From UBA11524 sp964464815 (GTDB lineage Bacteria; Bacillota; Clostridia; Christensenellales; Aristaeellaceae), in assembly GCA_964464815.1 (NCBI GenBank), contig CAYXHF010000001.1:62001-126000 (forward strand): a stretch of DNA of 64,000 bases, written 5' to 3'. This document shows positions 24,129 through 33,331 of the stretch, one piece after another. The notes beneath the pieces are model-generated. The model was not told the DNA's origin. It worked only from the letters and a program-made list of their open reading frames with translations, and searched no databases. The translations under genes were made by a program, and so were the position numbers. The first letter of the stretch is position 1. Each line of letters begins with the position of its first letter.

Positions 24129-25736
24129 GTGGAAGAAAAGCGCTACAGACGAACCGTGGCCATCATGCTGACGGCGATTATCGTGCTGCTGGTTGCCTCC
24201 GGCGTGATGCTGGGCGTGCTGATTTGGCAGACGCTTCATTTGGAGAAGGAAACGCCCACGCCACCGACACCGACGGCACAGACGAATCAGGAGGTCTTGA
24301 TGGCATCCGATACGCAACCGGACAGGACAAAGTGGTTTTCCGCTTATGATGCTGTTTTGCAGGATGGCGCGGGTCGTTCGGTGCAATTGTCCTCCTACCG
24401 TGGCAAACCGGTGGTGCTGGTGTTCTTTTCCAGCTGGTGTCCGGATTGCAAGGCGTACTTCCGTGGTGATTGCCAGGCGGCCATGGCTGCGGCGGAGCAA
24501 AGCGGCGCGGAGGTGCTGCTAATCTGCCGGGAAGGCATGCGCGGAGACAATTGGATGCTGGCAGAGCAGGAGCTGACGGCATGCGGCATGACGACGGAGC
24601 AGCTGCTGATGGATACATCGGCGACGCTTTACACCGCCATGGGGCTGCACAGTGTGCCCAGTATGGTGGTGCTGGATGAAAACGGCGTTATGCGCACGGC
24701 ACGAACCGACATGCCGGATGCGCAGGGCATGGTGGCACTCCTGCAAAGCGTACAGCAGCCGGAAGAAACGACGCTGTCCTTTCTGACAACGTATGTGATG
24801 CAGGCGGATGGGGCGATTCCCTCCGGCTATCGCATGCAGGGCGGCGAAATCGTATTGAACGATACCGTGCTGTCGGAGACAATGGGGCTGATGATGCTCT
24901 ACGCCGTCCAGAAAGGCGATGAGGCGTTGTTCACCCAGTGCTGGCAGTATGTACGGGATGTCATGTCCCGTGGCGGATTGACCGCATGGCGCATGGAGAA
25001 CGGCAAGCGTGCCGATGTCAATGCGTCGCTGGATGATTTGCGCATCCTGAAGGCATTGATGTGCGCGGAGGACACCTGGGGCGGCTATGCGCAGGAAATT
25101 GCGCAGCGTGCCAAGGCGCTGTACGACGCTTGCGTGGTGCGCGGCTATCTGGTGGATCATGTGACGATGGATCGCATGAAGCCGTCTGACAGCGTGACAC
25201 TGTGCTATCAGGACACGCAGACGATGCGACAGCTGGCCACATACGATGCGCGCTGGACGGCAGTTGCCGAAAAGACAGAAGCACTCTTTTCGCAGGAGCG
25301 TGCATTGGTCAGCGAGTCATTGCCGTTATACCGTGCGGCATACAATCCGGTGAAGGAGACCTTTACAGACGATGCGCCGCAAATGACAGAAGCGGCCATT
25401 GCCCTGATGTACGCCGCGCAGTGCGGCAGGCTGCCGGAAAAAACGCAGGAATGGCTCTTGCAGCAGCTGACAGACGGGCATGTCTACGCATGGTATGACA
25501 AAAACGGTGCTGTGCGCACGGGCTACCGGTATGAGGCCAGTGCGACATACGCCGTTCTGGCGCAAATGGGCGCGATGATGCAGCAGACGGAAATAACACG
25601 GCTGTCGATGGCGCTGCTGGAAGGCAGTCGCAAGAATCAGGGCGCGATGCTGGGCGCCTATGGCAGCACAGCAGGGGAACAGTCCTACACCTTTGACGAG
25701 GTACAGGCGCTTTTGAGCTGGCAGCTGTTCCAGTAA
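24129..25736 (+). CDS. Membrane-anchored thioredoxin-GH8-like hydrolase fusion
   Basis: The 535-residue protein has one N-terminal transmembrane helix (about residues 10-34), a Pro/Thr linker, and a TlpA-like thioredoxin domain (about 60-205) with the active-site WCPDC (Cys104, Cys107) and the cis-Pro segment SVPSM. Residues about 210-535 resemble GH8, the BcsZ/PssZ-type alpha/alpha-barrel hydrolases: LSETMGLMMLYAV matches the general-acid region (Glu250) and NASLDDLRILKAL matches the conserved Asp region. GTG is the start, 10 bases after AAAGGAG. In polymer operons GH8 enzymes trim the secreted chain; here it would act outside the membrane. I know of no common role for the thioredoxin part. 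The enzyme family call is moderately sure. Confidence 0.7.
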   Translation: MEEKRYRRTVAIMLTAIIVLLVASGVMLGVLIWQTLHLEKETPTPPTPTAQTNQEVLMASDTQPDRTKWFSAYDAVLQDGAGRSVQLSSYRGKPVVLVFFSSWCPDCKAYFRGDCQAAMAAAEQSGAEVLLICREGMRGDNWMLAEQELTACGMTTEQLLMDTSATLYTAMGLHSVPSMVVLDENGVMRTARTDMPDAQGMVALLQSVQQPEETTLSFLTTYVMQADGAIPSGYRMQGGEIVLNDTVLSETMGLMMLYAVQKGDEALFTQCWQYVRDVMSRGGLTAWRMENGKRADVNASLDDLRILKALMCAEDTWGGYAQEIAQRAKALYDACVVRGYLVDHVTMDRMKPSDSVTLCYQDTQTMRQLATYDARWTAVAEKTEALFSQERALVSESLPLYRAAYNPVKETFTDDAPQMTEAAIALMYAAQCGRLPEKTQEWLLQQLTDGHVYAWYDKNGAVRTGYRYEASATYAVLAQMGAMMQQTEITRLSMALLEGSRKNQGAMLGAYGSTAGEQSYTFDEVQALLSWQLFQ

Positions 25737-25776
25737 GCACAGGGCACAATGCAACGAAAGGAGGGTGCGAAGAAGG

Positions 25777-27315
25777 ATGCTACGATGGATTTCGTGGGCG
25801 GTGGTCAAGCTGAGCGGACTCATCGTCGCGCTGTATCACCGTATTGCCGATGCGGTCAAGCGCTTTGACAAGAGCATGCAGACGCGCTACCGTCCGCGCC
25901 GGTTGGCTCTGGTAACGGTGCTGGTGATTGCGGTGCTATCATCAGTGATGCTGTTCGTGCCACCTTATCTGGGTCTGTCCAATGATGGCAGCTTCGATGC
26001 GGTATTGGCGGATGTCGGTCTGACGCGCCTTGACCCGCAGGATGCAAGCCTGTATTTCAACTATTACGAGCGCGAATACCTGATTGATGCCAGCAATGCG
26101 GGCAGTGGAGACACGCCACTGTTGCTGCGCGTGATGCTTCGGGTCGCGATTGTGCTGGATGAGCTGGTGACGCGGGATGGCCTGTTCGACCTGCGTTTCC
26201 TGGCGGGAATATATCTGGCGGTATATCTGCTGCTGATTTATCAGCTGCTGTCGCATTTGCTCACGCGCATCGGCGTGTATGCGGAGGGCTTGCTGCTGTC
26301 TGTCTTCGCGGTGCTGATTTTCGGCGATTCGACAATGATTACGCGCTTTGCCTCGTTCTACACACAGCCGCTGGAGCTGATTTTGCTCATCGGCATTGGC
26401 GCGTGTGTTCAGTCCATTCCGCAGAGGCTGGATAAATACCTGCCGCAGATTGTGATGGCGGTGCTGGTCATTCTGCTGATGGGTGTGAACAAGTACTGCG
26501 CGGTGATGGGCCTGATGTTCTCACTGGCGTATTGGCTGATGATTCGCTTCCGAGCGGATGCGCGCCATCAGGCGCTGTATGCCCTGCTGGCGATTATCCT
26601 CTGCGCCGTCAGTGTGGTGCAGACGGGCAGCATGACGCAGAAGCAAACGGTCAACGAAAAGGTAGACCAGATGACGCGTGGCGTGCTGTTTCAGGCCAAT
26701 GATCCGGAGAAGGCACTGGCGCAGTTCGGCATTGATGCCCGCTATTCCGTCCTGACGGATGTGTACGCCACGCAAAGCTATCCGCTGGTGCTGCCGGAAA
26801 GCGGCGCACTGGATGAAGGCTTTCTGGATCATTATACGACAATGGACGTGCTGCTGTACTACTTCCGGCATCCCAACAACCTGATTGGCATGTTTGAGGT
26901 GGGCGTGAGCGATGCATTCGTGATGCGCACGGACTTCTCCGGCAACTACGAAAAGAGTGCGGGCATGCCCGAAAAGGCAAAGACGCTGTTTATGGCGCTC
27001 TGGTCCACCTTCAAGGAGCAATCCGCACCGCAGACGGCGGCGTCGCTGCTGCTGCTGGCCATTGCCTTCCTGCTGTTTCTGGGGAAAAACAAGAAGAAGG
27101 ACGGCGTTGACCAGACGCAGGAGAGTGCATACTCCACGCTGGGCGTGGTGATGTTCCTGAGCGTATCGGTGGAGCTGGTGACGGTGCTGGTCATGAGTGG
27201 CGACAGCTTGCTGATTCGCGAAACATTCCTGATGGGATGCCTGATTGACCAAATGGCGCTGATGGTCTTCGCCGAGGCGATGCGCAAAATCAAGAAGATA
27301 GAAACCCAATCGTAA
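25777..27315 (+). CDS. GT-C-like polytopic membrane protein (WsfD-like), single copy
   Basis: The 512-residue protein has about 10-11 transmembrane helices after a basic N terminus. After helix 1 it carries an acidic exoloop (LSNDGSFDAVL), as in lipid-sugar-dependent GT-C transferases. A soluble segment near residue 306 (FQANDPEKALAQFGID) recurs in both halves of the 37584 protein of this locus, so they form one family. It resembles proteins annotated as glycan-biosynthesis hexose transferase WsfD; that name is a weak call. The ATG at 25777 is preferred over a GTG at 25765 that abuts the AAAGGAGG. It probably decorates the polymer or a lipid-linked sugar. Confidence 0.6.
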   Translation: MLRWISWAVVKLSGLIVALYHRIADAVKRFDKSMQTRYRPRRLALVTVLVIAVLSSVMLFVPPYLGLSNDGSFDAVLADVGLTRLDPQDASLYFNYYEREYLIDASNAGSGDTPLLLRVMLRVAIVLDELVTRDGLFDLRFLAGIYLAVYLLLIYQLLSHLLTRIGVYAEGLLLSVFAVLIFGDSTMITRFASFYTQPLELILLIGIGACVQSIPQRLDKYLPQIVMAVLVILLMGVNKYCAVMGLMFSLAYWLMIRFRADARHQALYALLAIILCAVSVVQTGSMTQKQTVNEKVDQMTRGVLFQANDPEKALAQFGIDARYSVLTDVYATQSYPLVLPESGALDEGFLDHYTTMDVLLYYFRHPNNLIGMFEVGVSDAFVMRTDFSGNYEKSAGMPEKAKTLFMALWSTFKEQSAPQTAASLLLLAIAFLLFLGKNKKKDGVDQTQESAYSTLGVVMFLSVSVELVTVLVMSGDSLLIRETFLMGCLIDQMALMVFAEAMRKIKKIETQS

Positions 27316-27330
27316 GGGAGGATGAGCCTG

Positions 27331-28191
27331 GTGAAAAACGAGAATCAGACAGCTATGATTCAGCGTGATATATCCGTGATTCTGCTGCTGTTCTGGGCCT
27401 TTCTGCAAGCGGTGCTGATGGTCTGGGCGGAAAAGGACATGCAGACGACGTATCTGGTGATGCTGCTCATCATGGATGCGGCGGTGCTGTGTGGCTTTAT
27501 GGATCGCGTCAACACGGCTGTGGCGCTGGCGGGTACGATGACCTGCGGATGGGTCGTCTACAAGCTCTACTCGTTCTACACATTCGGTAGCATGATTTAT
27601 GGCGCGGATTATCTGCTGGCGCCGCTGCCGCTGCTGGGTGTATTGTCCGCATCGCTGTTTTCGGGCAGTATGCACCGCCTCAATGCGGAAAACACGCTGC
27701 TTCGCCGTCAGGTGGAGGAGCAGGTGCTGATTGATGAGATGACAGGGCTGTACAACCTGCGCGCCATGTACCGCGATGCGCAGATGATGGTCAACTACAG
27801 CGCGCGCAATCATCTGCCGGTGTCACTGATGCTGATTCAGCTGCGGTACGAATCGGAATTCCGCGGCATGCTGTCCCATAACCGCTACGTGATGATGCGC
27901 AAGCGTCTGGCGACGCTGGTGCAGGACAGCGTGCGCGTGGAGGACAAGGTCTACTGCATTGATGAACAGGGCACGATGGCGATTCTGCTGACCTCCAATG
28001 AGGCCAACAGCGCCTATGTCCGCAGCCGCATTATTTCGCATGTGACGGCACCCAATGCGTTCGATGAAATTCTGGAACGCGGGACGAAGCTTGATCTGCG
28101 CATTGCTTGCAAGGAATATACCGACACGTTCGGTAAGGACATGATGGCCTTCAAAAAGGCGGTTGAGAGTGAGCTGGCCTATGATGTGTAA
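27331..28191 (+). CDS. Membrane protein with degenerate GGDEF domain, probable c-di-GMP receptor
   Basis: The 286-residue protein has about four N-terminal transmembrane helices (residues 12-115), a short coiled coil and a GGDEF-fold domain starting at LIDEMTGLYNLRAMYRDAQ. The catalytic GGDEF motif is replaced by DEQGT (about 211-215), while an RxxD inhibitory-site motif, RVED (about 202-205), is kept at the correct spacing. That is the pattern of c-di-GMP receptors such as PelD. The GTG at 27331 lies 9 bases after GGGAGG and is preferred over the ATG at 27322 that abuts it. It sits among synthase genes whose GT2 lacks a PilZ domain. Confidence 0.75.
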   Translation: MKNENQTAMIQRDISVILLLFWAFLQAVLMVWAEKDMQTTYLVMLLIMDAAVLCGFMDRVNTAVALAGTMTCGWVVYKLYSFYTFGSMIYGADYLLAPLPLLGVLSASLFSGSMHRLNAENTLLRRQVEEQVLIDEMTGLYNLRAMYRDAQMMVNYSARNHLPVSLMLIQLRYESEFRGMLSHNRYVMMRKRLATLVQDSVRVEDKVYCIDEQGTMAILLTSNEANSAYVRSRIISHVTAPNAFDEILERGTKLDLRIACKEYTDTFGKDMMAFKKAVESELAYDV

Positions 28192-29734
28192 GGCAAAACA
28201 CCTGCTGTGGCTGGTGGCGCTTGCCTGCGTGCTGCTGTGGCCCAAGGCGGCGATGGCGGATGTTACGCGCCTGCTGGTAATCACGGATGAGCAGGTCAGC
28301 GATACAAGCGCCGCCATGACGGCAGTGGTGCGCCAAATTGCCCTGTATAGCAACTGGGAGTGCTCCTTTGTGGAGGCACGCGAGGTGGCAGAGACGAAAG
28401 GCTACACCGGCATTATTCTGGCGCTGGATGCGCATGGTGAAATGCCGGAGCAGGCGGCGGCGCTCCTTGCGCACAGCGACTTGCCCATTTTCGTCATTGG
28501 GCAGGGCGGTATTGCGGAAATCGCAGACACCCAGCTGTATCAGGGCTCGATGACGATGCGCCTGACCACGCAGGGCAATGAGCAGAATGACTCACTGCTG
28601 CGTGCAACAAAGCTGCTACTGATGCAGGGCGAAGGCGAAAGGCTGGGTGGCACGCTGTTTGTCGGCGGACAGGAGCTGCCACTGTGCCAAAGCATGGGAC
28701 GCATCACGCACCTGTGCTATTTTGCACCGGAAAAGGAAGCGGAATGCGCCTTCCTGGCAACGATGCTACAGGAATGGCTCTGGCCGTATGAAAATGACCC
28801 GGTGGCCTATGGTGACTATCTGGTGCTGGATATGGCATATCCCTTTACCGACCCGGAGTCGCTTTTGGAACGTGTGGACATGCTGGAGGAGGAAAACGTA
28901 CCCTACAGCATCGCTGTGATGCCGATGTACGCCAATGCGGAGTATCCCGCGATGAAGCGCTTCTGTGAGGTGCTTCGCTATGCGCAGAGCAAGGGTGCAA
29001 GCATCCTGATGCATGTGCCGCTGGTGGTGCTCCAGAACGTGGAGGTGGATGACCTCAAGACGAACATTGCAACGGCTTACTCGGCGTATTCGCGCTATGG
29101 CGTGTATCCGCTGGCGATTGTCGCGCCGGATGTATGGCTGATGAGCGAAAAAGGGCAGGAAGTGCTGCGCGGCTGGCGCACGGTGTTCATGTTCACGTCG
29201 GATGAGGCGGTCTATGGCACGCGCCTGAAGGAAAACACGGCCCTGCGCGATGGTCATCAGCTGATTGCGCCGGCCTATCAGCAGGCGGATGCGTACACCT
29301 CCGCTTATCCGCAGGCGATTTATATCGACGTGGCAACGGATACGGAAACGATTCGCACGCAGGTACAACGGCTGAAGAACTCCCGCTTCGTTCTCAAGGA
29401 TGTGCGGGATATGGAGAATGTGGTTTACGCGGGGAACATGTACGTCCACTATCTGCCCGATGAGGGCATGATGGTGGATGGCAGCCGTGTGTCCCTGGCT
29501 TACACACGCTTCACCTATGAGGACAATTTCGTCTATGATCGCGGCTTTATGCAGCACATGGTGGAGCAGATTCAAAGCAGCAACAAGCTGATTATGGCCT
29601 TTGTGGCGATTGCCTGTACCTTCTTCAGTGTGGGCATGGTGCTGTCCCGTCGGGATACGCGCCGCCAGCTGCTCGGGCTTGGCAAGAAGAAAAAAACGCA
29701 GTGTGAGGAGGTGGAGATAGATGACGCTGGCTGA
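28181..29734 (+). CDS. DUF2334 polysaccharide-deacetylase-like membrane-anchored protein
   Basis: The 517-residue protein has a signal peptide (LLWLVALACVLLWPKAAMAD), a first domain of about 190 residues without recognised family, and a DUF2334-type deacetylase fold (about 200-450) with YLVLDMAYPFTDPESLLERV, then VPYSIAVMPMYAN and LMHVPLVV. A C-terminal transmembrane helix (about 475-495) anchors it with a basic tail inside. The aspartate/histidine zinc set of active NodB enzymes is not obvious, so activity is uncertain. Its start overlaps the upstream gene by 11 bases; the ATG at 28184 is equally possible. Its end overlaps the synthase gene. Confidence 0.7.
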   Translation: MMCKAKHLLWLVALACVLLWPKAAMADVTRLLVITDEQVSDTSAAMTAVVRQIALYSNWECSFVEAREVAETKGYTGIILALDAHGEMPEQAAALLAHSDLPIFVIGQGGIAEIADTQLYQGSMTMRLTTQGNEQNDSLLRATKLLLMQGEGERLGGTLFVGGQELPLCQSMGRITHLCYFAPEKEAECAFLATMLQEWLWPYENDPVAYGDYLVLDMAYPFTDPESLLERVDMLEEENVPYSIAVMPMYANAEYPAMKRFCEVLRYAQSKGASILMHVPLVVLQNVEVDDLKTNIATAYSAYSRYGVYPLAIVAPDVWLMSEKGQEVLRGWRTVFMFTSDEAVYGTRLKENTALRDGHQLIAPAYQQADAYTSAYPQAIYIDVATDTETIRTQVQRLKNSRFVLKDVRDMENVVYAGNMYVHYLPDEGMMVDGSRVSLAYTRFTYEDNFVYDRGFMQHMVEQIQSSNKLIMAFVAIACTFFSVGMVLSRRDTRRQLLGLGKKKKTQCEEVEIDDAG

Positions 29735-30977
29735 CTACCTGATGCTGATTTCCATGGTCTGCATCTGGTCGATTATGGCCATCAATGTATTTTTGTCTGT
29801 GGGCGGCTTCATTTATTACCACCGCTGCCGTCAATCCGACGGACATCACGAATTGGAGGAATATCCGTTTGTGAGCGTCATGGTACCGGCGCATAACGAG
29901 AGCATCGTGATTGCCAGAACCGTGCGCGCGCTGCTGAAATTCGATTATCCGCAGGATAAATACGAAATCATCGTCATCAACGACAATTCAAATGATGATA
30001 CCGCTGAGGTGCTGAAAAAGCTGCAAGCGGAATTTCCCACGCGCAACCTGATTGTCATCAGCACCGACAATGTCATTGGTGGCAAAGGAAAGTCTAATGC
30101 GCTCAACATCGGGTATTCCGTGGCAAAGGGAAGTGTCTTTGCCATCTACGATGCGGACAACACGCCAGAGCCGGCGGCCCTGCGGATTCTGGTGGAGAAC
30201 CTGATGATTGACGATTCTCTGGGCGCGGTGATTGGCAAGTTCCGCACGCGCAACCGAAACGCGTCCCTGCTCACACGCTTTGTGAACATCGAAACGCTTT
30301 CGCACCAGTGCATGAATCAGGCCGGTCGCTGGTTCTACTTCGGGCTGTGTACGATTCCTGGCACGAACTTCGTCATTCACCGCCACATCATCGAAAAGAT
30401 TGGCGGCTGGGATCCCGATGCGCTGTCGGAGGACACGGAAATCAGCTTCCGCATTTATCGCATGGGCTACAAGATTAAGCTGGTGCCGCAGGCGGTGACG
30501 TGGGAGCAGGAACCGTTCCGCTTAGGCATCTGGTTCAAGCAGCGCACACGCTGGGCGATGGGCAATCTGTATGTGCTGATGAACAACATCAAGTACGTCT
30601 TTGACCCCAAGGGTGGCAAGATGCGCCTGGACGTGGCGTACTACGCGCTGGTGTATCTGCTGATGGCGTTTACGCTTGTTTGCTCCGACGTGCTGTTCGC
30701 GCTGGGTGTGCTGGGCTACAGCCATGTGTCGCTGGGCGGCCTGTCCACGATGGTCTGGCTGATGGCCTGTGCGCTGTTTGAGTGCAACGTCATGCTGACC
30801 CTGGCGCAGGAGAAAAACGAGTTCAGCCTGCAATCGGCAGGACTGGTGCTGCTGATGCTGTTTTCCTACTCGAAATTATGGGTGATCGTGGTGCTTCGCG
30901 CCATGTGGATGACCATCAAGAAGCTTATCAATAACGTGGACTACACATGGTATAAGACAGAACGCTCCGCAGACTAA
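29721..30977 (+). CDS. BcsA-like family 2 processive glycosyltransferase without PilZ
   Basis: The 418-residue synthase has one or two N-terminal helices, a cytoplasmic GT2 domain with the nucleotide-sugar aspartates (VINDNSND; YDADN at about 143-147), the acceptor/base SEDTEIS (about 236-242) and the processivity motif QRTRW (274-278), then four or five transmembrane helices forming the export channel. It ends 20 residues after the last helix, so the PilZ c-di-GMP domain of cellulose synthases is missing. It should build and export a beta-linked homopolymer; donor could be UDP-Glc, UDP-GlcNAc or UDP-ManNAc. AGGAGG lies 9 bases upstream. Confidence 0.88.
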   Translation: MTLADYLMLISMVCIWSIMAINVFLSVGGFIYYHRCRQSDGHHELEEYPFVSVMVPAHNESIVIARTVRALLKFDYPQDKYEIIVINDNSNDDTAEVLKKLQAEFPTRNLIVISTDNVIGGKGKSNALNIGYSVAKGSVFAIYDADNTPEPAALRILVENLMIDDSLGAVIGKFRTRNRNASLLTRFVNIETLSHQCMNQAGRWFYFGLCTIPGTNFVIHRHIIEKIGGWDPDALSEDTEISFRIYRMGYKIKLVPQAVTWEQEPFRLGIWFKQRTRWAMGNLYVLMNNIKYVFDPKGGKMRLDVAYYALVYLLMAFTLVCSDVLFALGVLGYSHVSLGGLSTMVWLMACALFECNVMLTLAQEKNEFSLQSAGLVLLMLFSYSKLWVIVVLRAMWMTIKKLINNVDYTWYKTERSAD

Positions 30978-30994
30978 ACGGGAGGATGAATCAA

Positions 30995-33211
30995 ATGAAA
31001 GAATGTGGCTTTTTTCGGGGATTGAAGCGCTGCCTGAGCTGCCTGATGGCGCTGATGCTGCTGCCCATGGCAGCGCTTGGCGAATCGGCAGAGGAAATGC
31101 CCACAGGTGTGGTGGACAGCTTCGTCCAGGAGGCAATGGAGAAGCAGGAGGCCGATGCGGCCACTGCCTTCGTCGCTGGTGCGGAGGAAGGCGCGTACTA
31201 CGCCGATTTCACCTTTGGCGGCGTGCGCACCCTCAGCGGCATCACCACGACGCTGAGCCTGTATGCGAATCTGCCCAAGTACGCCAAGCCCACGCACGCG
31301 GTGCTGTGCCTGAGCTACACGGCGTCTGACCTGATTCTGACGGACATTTCCTCTCTGACCTTCTACATGAACGGTACGCCCTTTGGCTCGAAGCAGATTG
31401 CCGTTCGCGGCGATGGCGCGCAGACGGTGGTGTACATCACCGTGCCAGTGGAGCTGCTGCAAACGGGCTATAACCTGCTGGAAATCCTGTCCTACGTCCG
31501 CCTGACGGATGACGAAGGGTGCAAGGATGACTACAACGGCGCGAACTGGGTCAAGATTGCGGACACGACCTGTCTGCGCATCTACTACGAGATTTCCGAC
31601 GATGCGGACGAGCTGTACATGTATCCGTATCCGTTTGTGTCCCTGATGGATACCACGGGTGCCAACAGCGCCATCGTGACCAGCGACCGGGCAGAGGAGT
31701 CCGAGCTGACGGCCGCGATGATGCTTATGGCGGGTCTGGGCAACAGCCTCTCCTCCCAAAACGACATGGAAATGTGCCGCCTGTCCGAAACAAGCCGCAG
31801 CAACATCATCTATGTGGGCCTGAAGGAAAACACGCCGGAATCGCTACTGTCCCTGCTGAATCAGGAGGTGCCGGAAACGGGTACCCTGGTGCAGCGGGCG
31901 ACGGATGGCGACAAGAACTACTTGCTGATTATCTCCAACGAGCCGGCTGGTCTGACGGAAGGCGCATGCCTGATGAGTGACACGGCGCGTGTGGCGCAGC
32001 TGCATATGGTGCAGACCTACGTCACGGTTGGCGAGGCGGCGCAGTACGCGCTGGCGTCCACGTCCTCGGGACTGGCGCTCAATGGCCAGTACACCTTGAA
32101 GGACGTGCTTGGCGCGGGCATGAGCTTCAGCGGCCCGTTCGCCCAGACCTCGACCATTTATCTGCCCGTGCCGGAGGACTATGTGCTTTCGAGCGAAAGC
32201 CGCTTCTCCTTCGATATTCGCTACAGCGAAAATCTGGACTTTGACCGCAGTCTGCTGACCATTTACTGGGGTACGAATATTCCGCTGTATTCCCACAAGC
32301 TGAGCAAGGAAGGTGCGGTCGGTGAGACGCTGACCTTCTCCGTGCCGGCGGATGCCATTGGTGAGGCGGGTAGCAGCATGACCCTGGTGTTCGACCTGGA
32401 AATCAAGGATCTGGACTGCACCGTGCGTTCGATGAACACGCCCTGGGCTTATATCGCGGCGAACTCGACGCTGTATCTGCCGCAGGGGAAAAACACGTTC
32501 CTGAGTCTGTCGTCCTTGCCTGCGCCGTTCCAGGTGTCGGGAAAGCTGAACAAGACCGCGCTGGTGCTGAGTGACAACCCCACGAAGGAAGAAATGACCC
32601 TTGCGGGTCGCGTGATGGCCATGATTGGCGCAGGCAGCACGCCCTATGGCGAATTCATGACCGTGACGGCCGGCCATTTCAGCGAGGCGAAGTACTACGA
32701 CTACAACCTGATTGTGGTGGGCCTGTCCGAGAAGAACGAGGCGCTCAAGCAGATGAACAGCGCGCTCCTCTTCGGCTACACGGAGGACATGAGCCAGCTG
32801 GCAGAAAGCACCAAGCTGGTCATGAACAGCGAATATGCGCGCAACGCGGGCGTGATGCAGGTGTTTGCTTCGCCCTACAACGAGACGACGTATGTGCTGG
32901 CCGTGACCGCGACGACGCAGACGGGCATCGACAACCTGCTGGACATTCTCAGCTCCGAGCGTGGCCGCTGGTCGCTGGGCAAGGAAGCGCTGGTGATTGA
33001 TCCCTACGGTGGTGCATCGAGCTATCAGTTCACCGTGGCAACGCTGGGCACGCAGACGAACGAAAAGCCGTCCTTCACCGAAGTGGTCACGAAGAACCGC
33101 GAGCCGATGATTCTGCTGATGGTCGGCATGGGCTGCATGGCGCTGCTGCTGATTGCGGTGGTGCTGGTGCTGGTGCGCGTGCATCGCAGGAAGAAGTACG
33201 ACGAGAACTAA
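30995..33211 (+). CDS. BcsB-like polysaccharide synthase accessory subunit
   Basis: The 738-residue exported protein has a signal peptide (LKRCLSCLMALMLLPMAALG), a long beta-rich extracellular region resembling the jelly-roll/flavodoxin-like repeats of BcsB (NGTPFGSKQIAVRGDGAQTV; a second NPTKEEMTLAGRVMAMIG half), and one C-terminal transmembrane helix (about 700-722) with a basic tail. BcsB guides the emerging glycan and its membrane anchor is needed for BcsA activity. The position directly after the synthase supports this. The ATG at 30995 lies 9 bases after GGGAGG, better than the ATG at 30986. Confidence 0.82.
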   Translation: MKECGFFRGLKRCLSCLMALMLLPMAALGESAEEMPTGVVDSFVQEAMEKQEADAATAFVAGAEEGAYYADFTFGGVRTLSGITTTLSLYANLPKYAKPTHAVLCLSYTASDLILTDISSLTFYMNGTPFGSKQIAVRGDGAQTVVYITVPVELLQTGYNLLEILSYVRLTDDEGCKDDYNGANWVKIADTTCLRIYYEISDDADELYMYPYPFVSLMDTTGANSAIVTSDRAEESELTAAMMLMAGLGNSLSSQNDMEMCRLSETSRSNIIYVGLKENTPESLLSLLNQEVPETGTLVQRATDGDKNYLLIISNEPAGLTEGACLMSDTARVAQLHMVQTYVTVGEAAQYALASTSSGLALNGQYTLKDVLGAGMSFSGPFAQTSTIYLPVPEDYVLSSESRFSFDIRYSENLDFDRSLLTIYWGTNIPLYSHKLSKEGAVGETLTFSVPADAIGEAGSSMTLVFDLEIKDLDCTVRSMNTPWAYIAANSTLYLPQGKNTFLSLSSLPAPFQVSGKLNKTALVLSDNPTKEEMTLAGRVMAMIGAGSTPYGEFMTVTAGHFSEAKYYDYNLIVVGLSEKNEALKQMNSALLFGYTEDMSQLAESTKLVMNSEYARNAGVMQVFASPYNETTYVLAVTATTQTGIDNLLDILSSERGRWSLGKEALVIDPYGGASSYQFTVATLGTQTNEKPSFTEVVTKNREPMILLMVGMGCMALLLIAVVLVLVRVHRRKKYDEN

Positions 33212-33331
33212 CCTTTGGTGCAGGCTGGTAGGAGAGTGCTGCCAGCCTACGCCCTTTCCCGAAGAAGAAAAAGCCACAAAAGAAGCGTGTTGGCGCGGAA
33301 AACAAAAAGCCAAGAAGGAGATGAGGCGCAC

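Noticed and set aside
29721..33211. Naming the synthase pair bcsA/bcsB outright.
   Set aside because: The GT2 and BcsB-like features are clear, but the missing PilZ domain and the adjacent UDP-GlcNAc 2-epimerase leave the polymer open, so no cellulose gene symbol was assigned.
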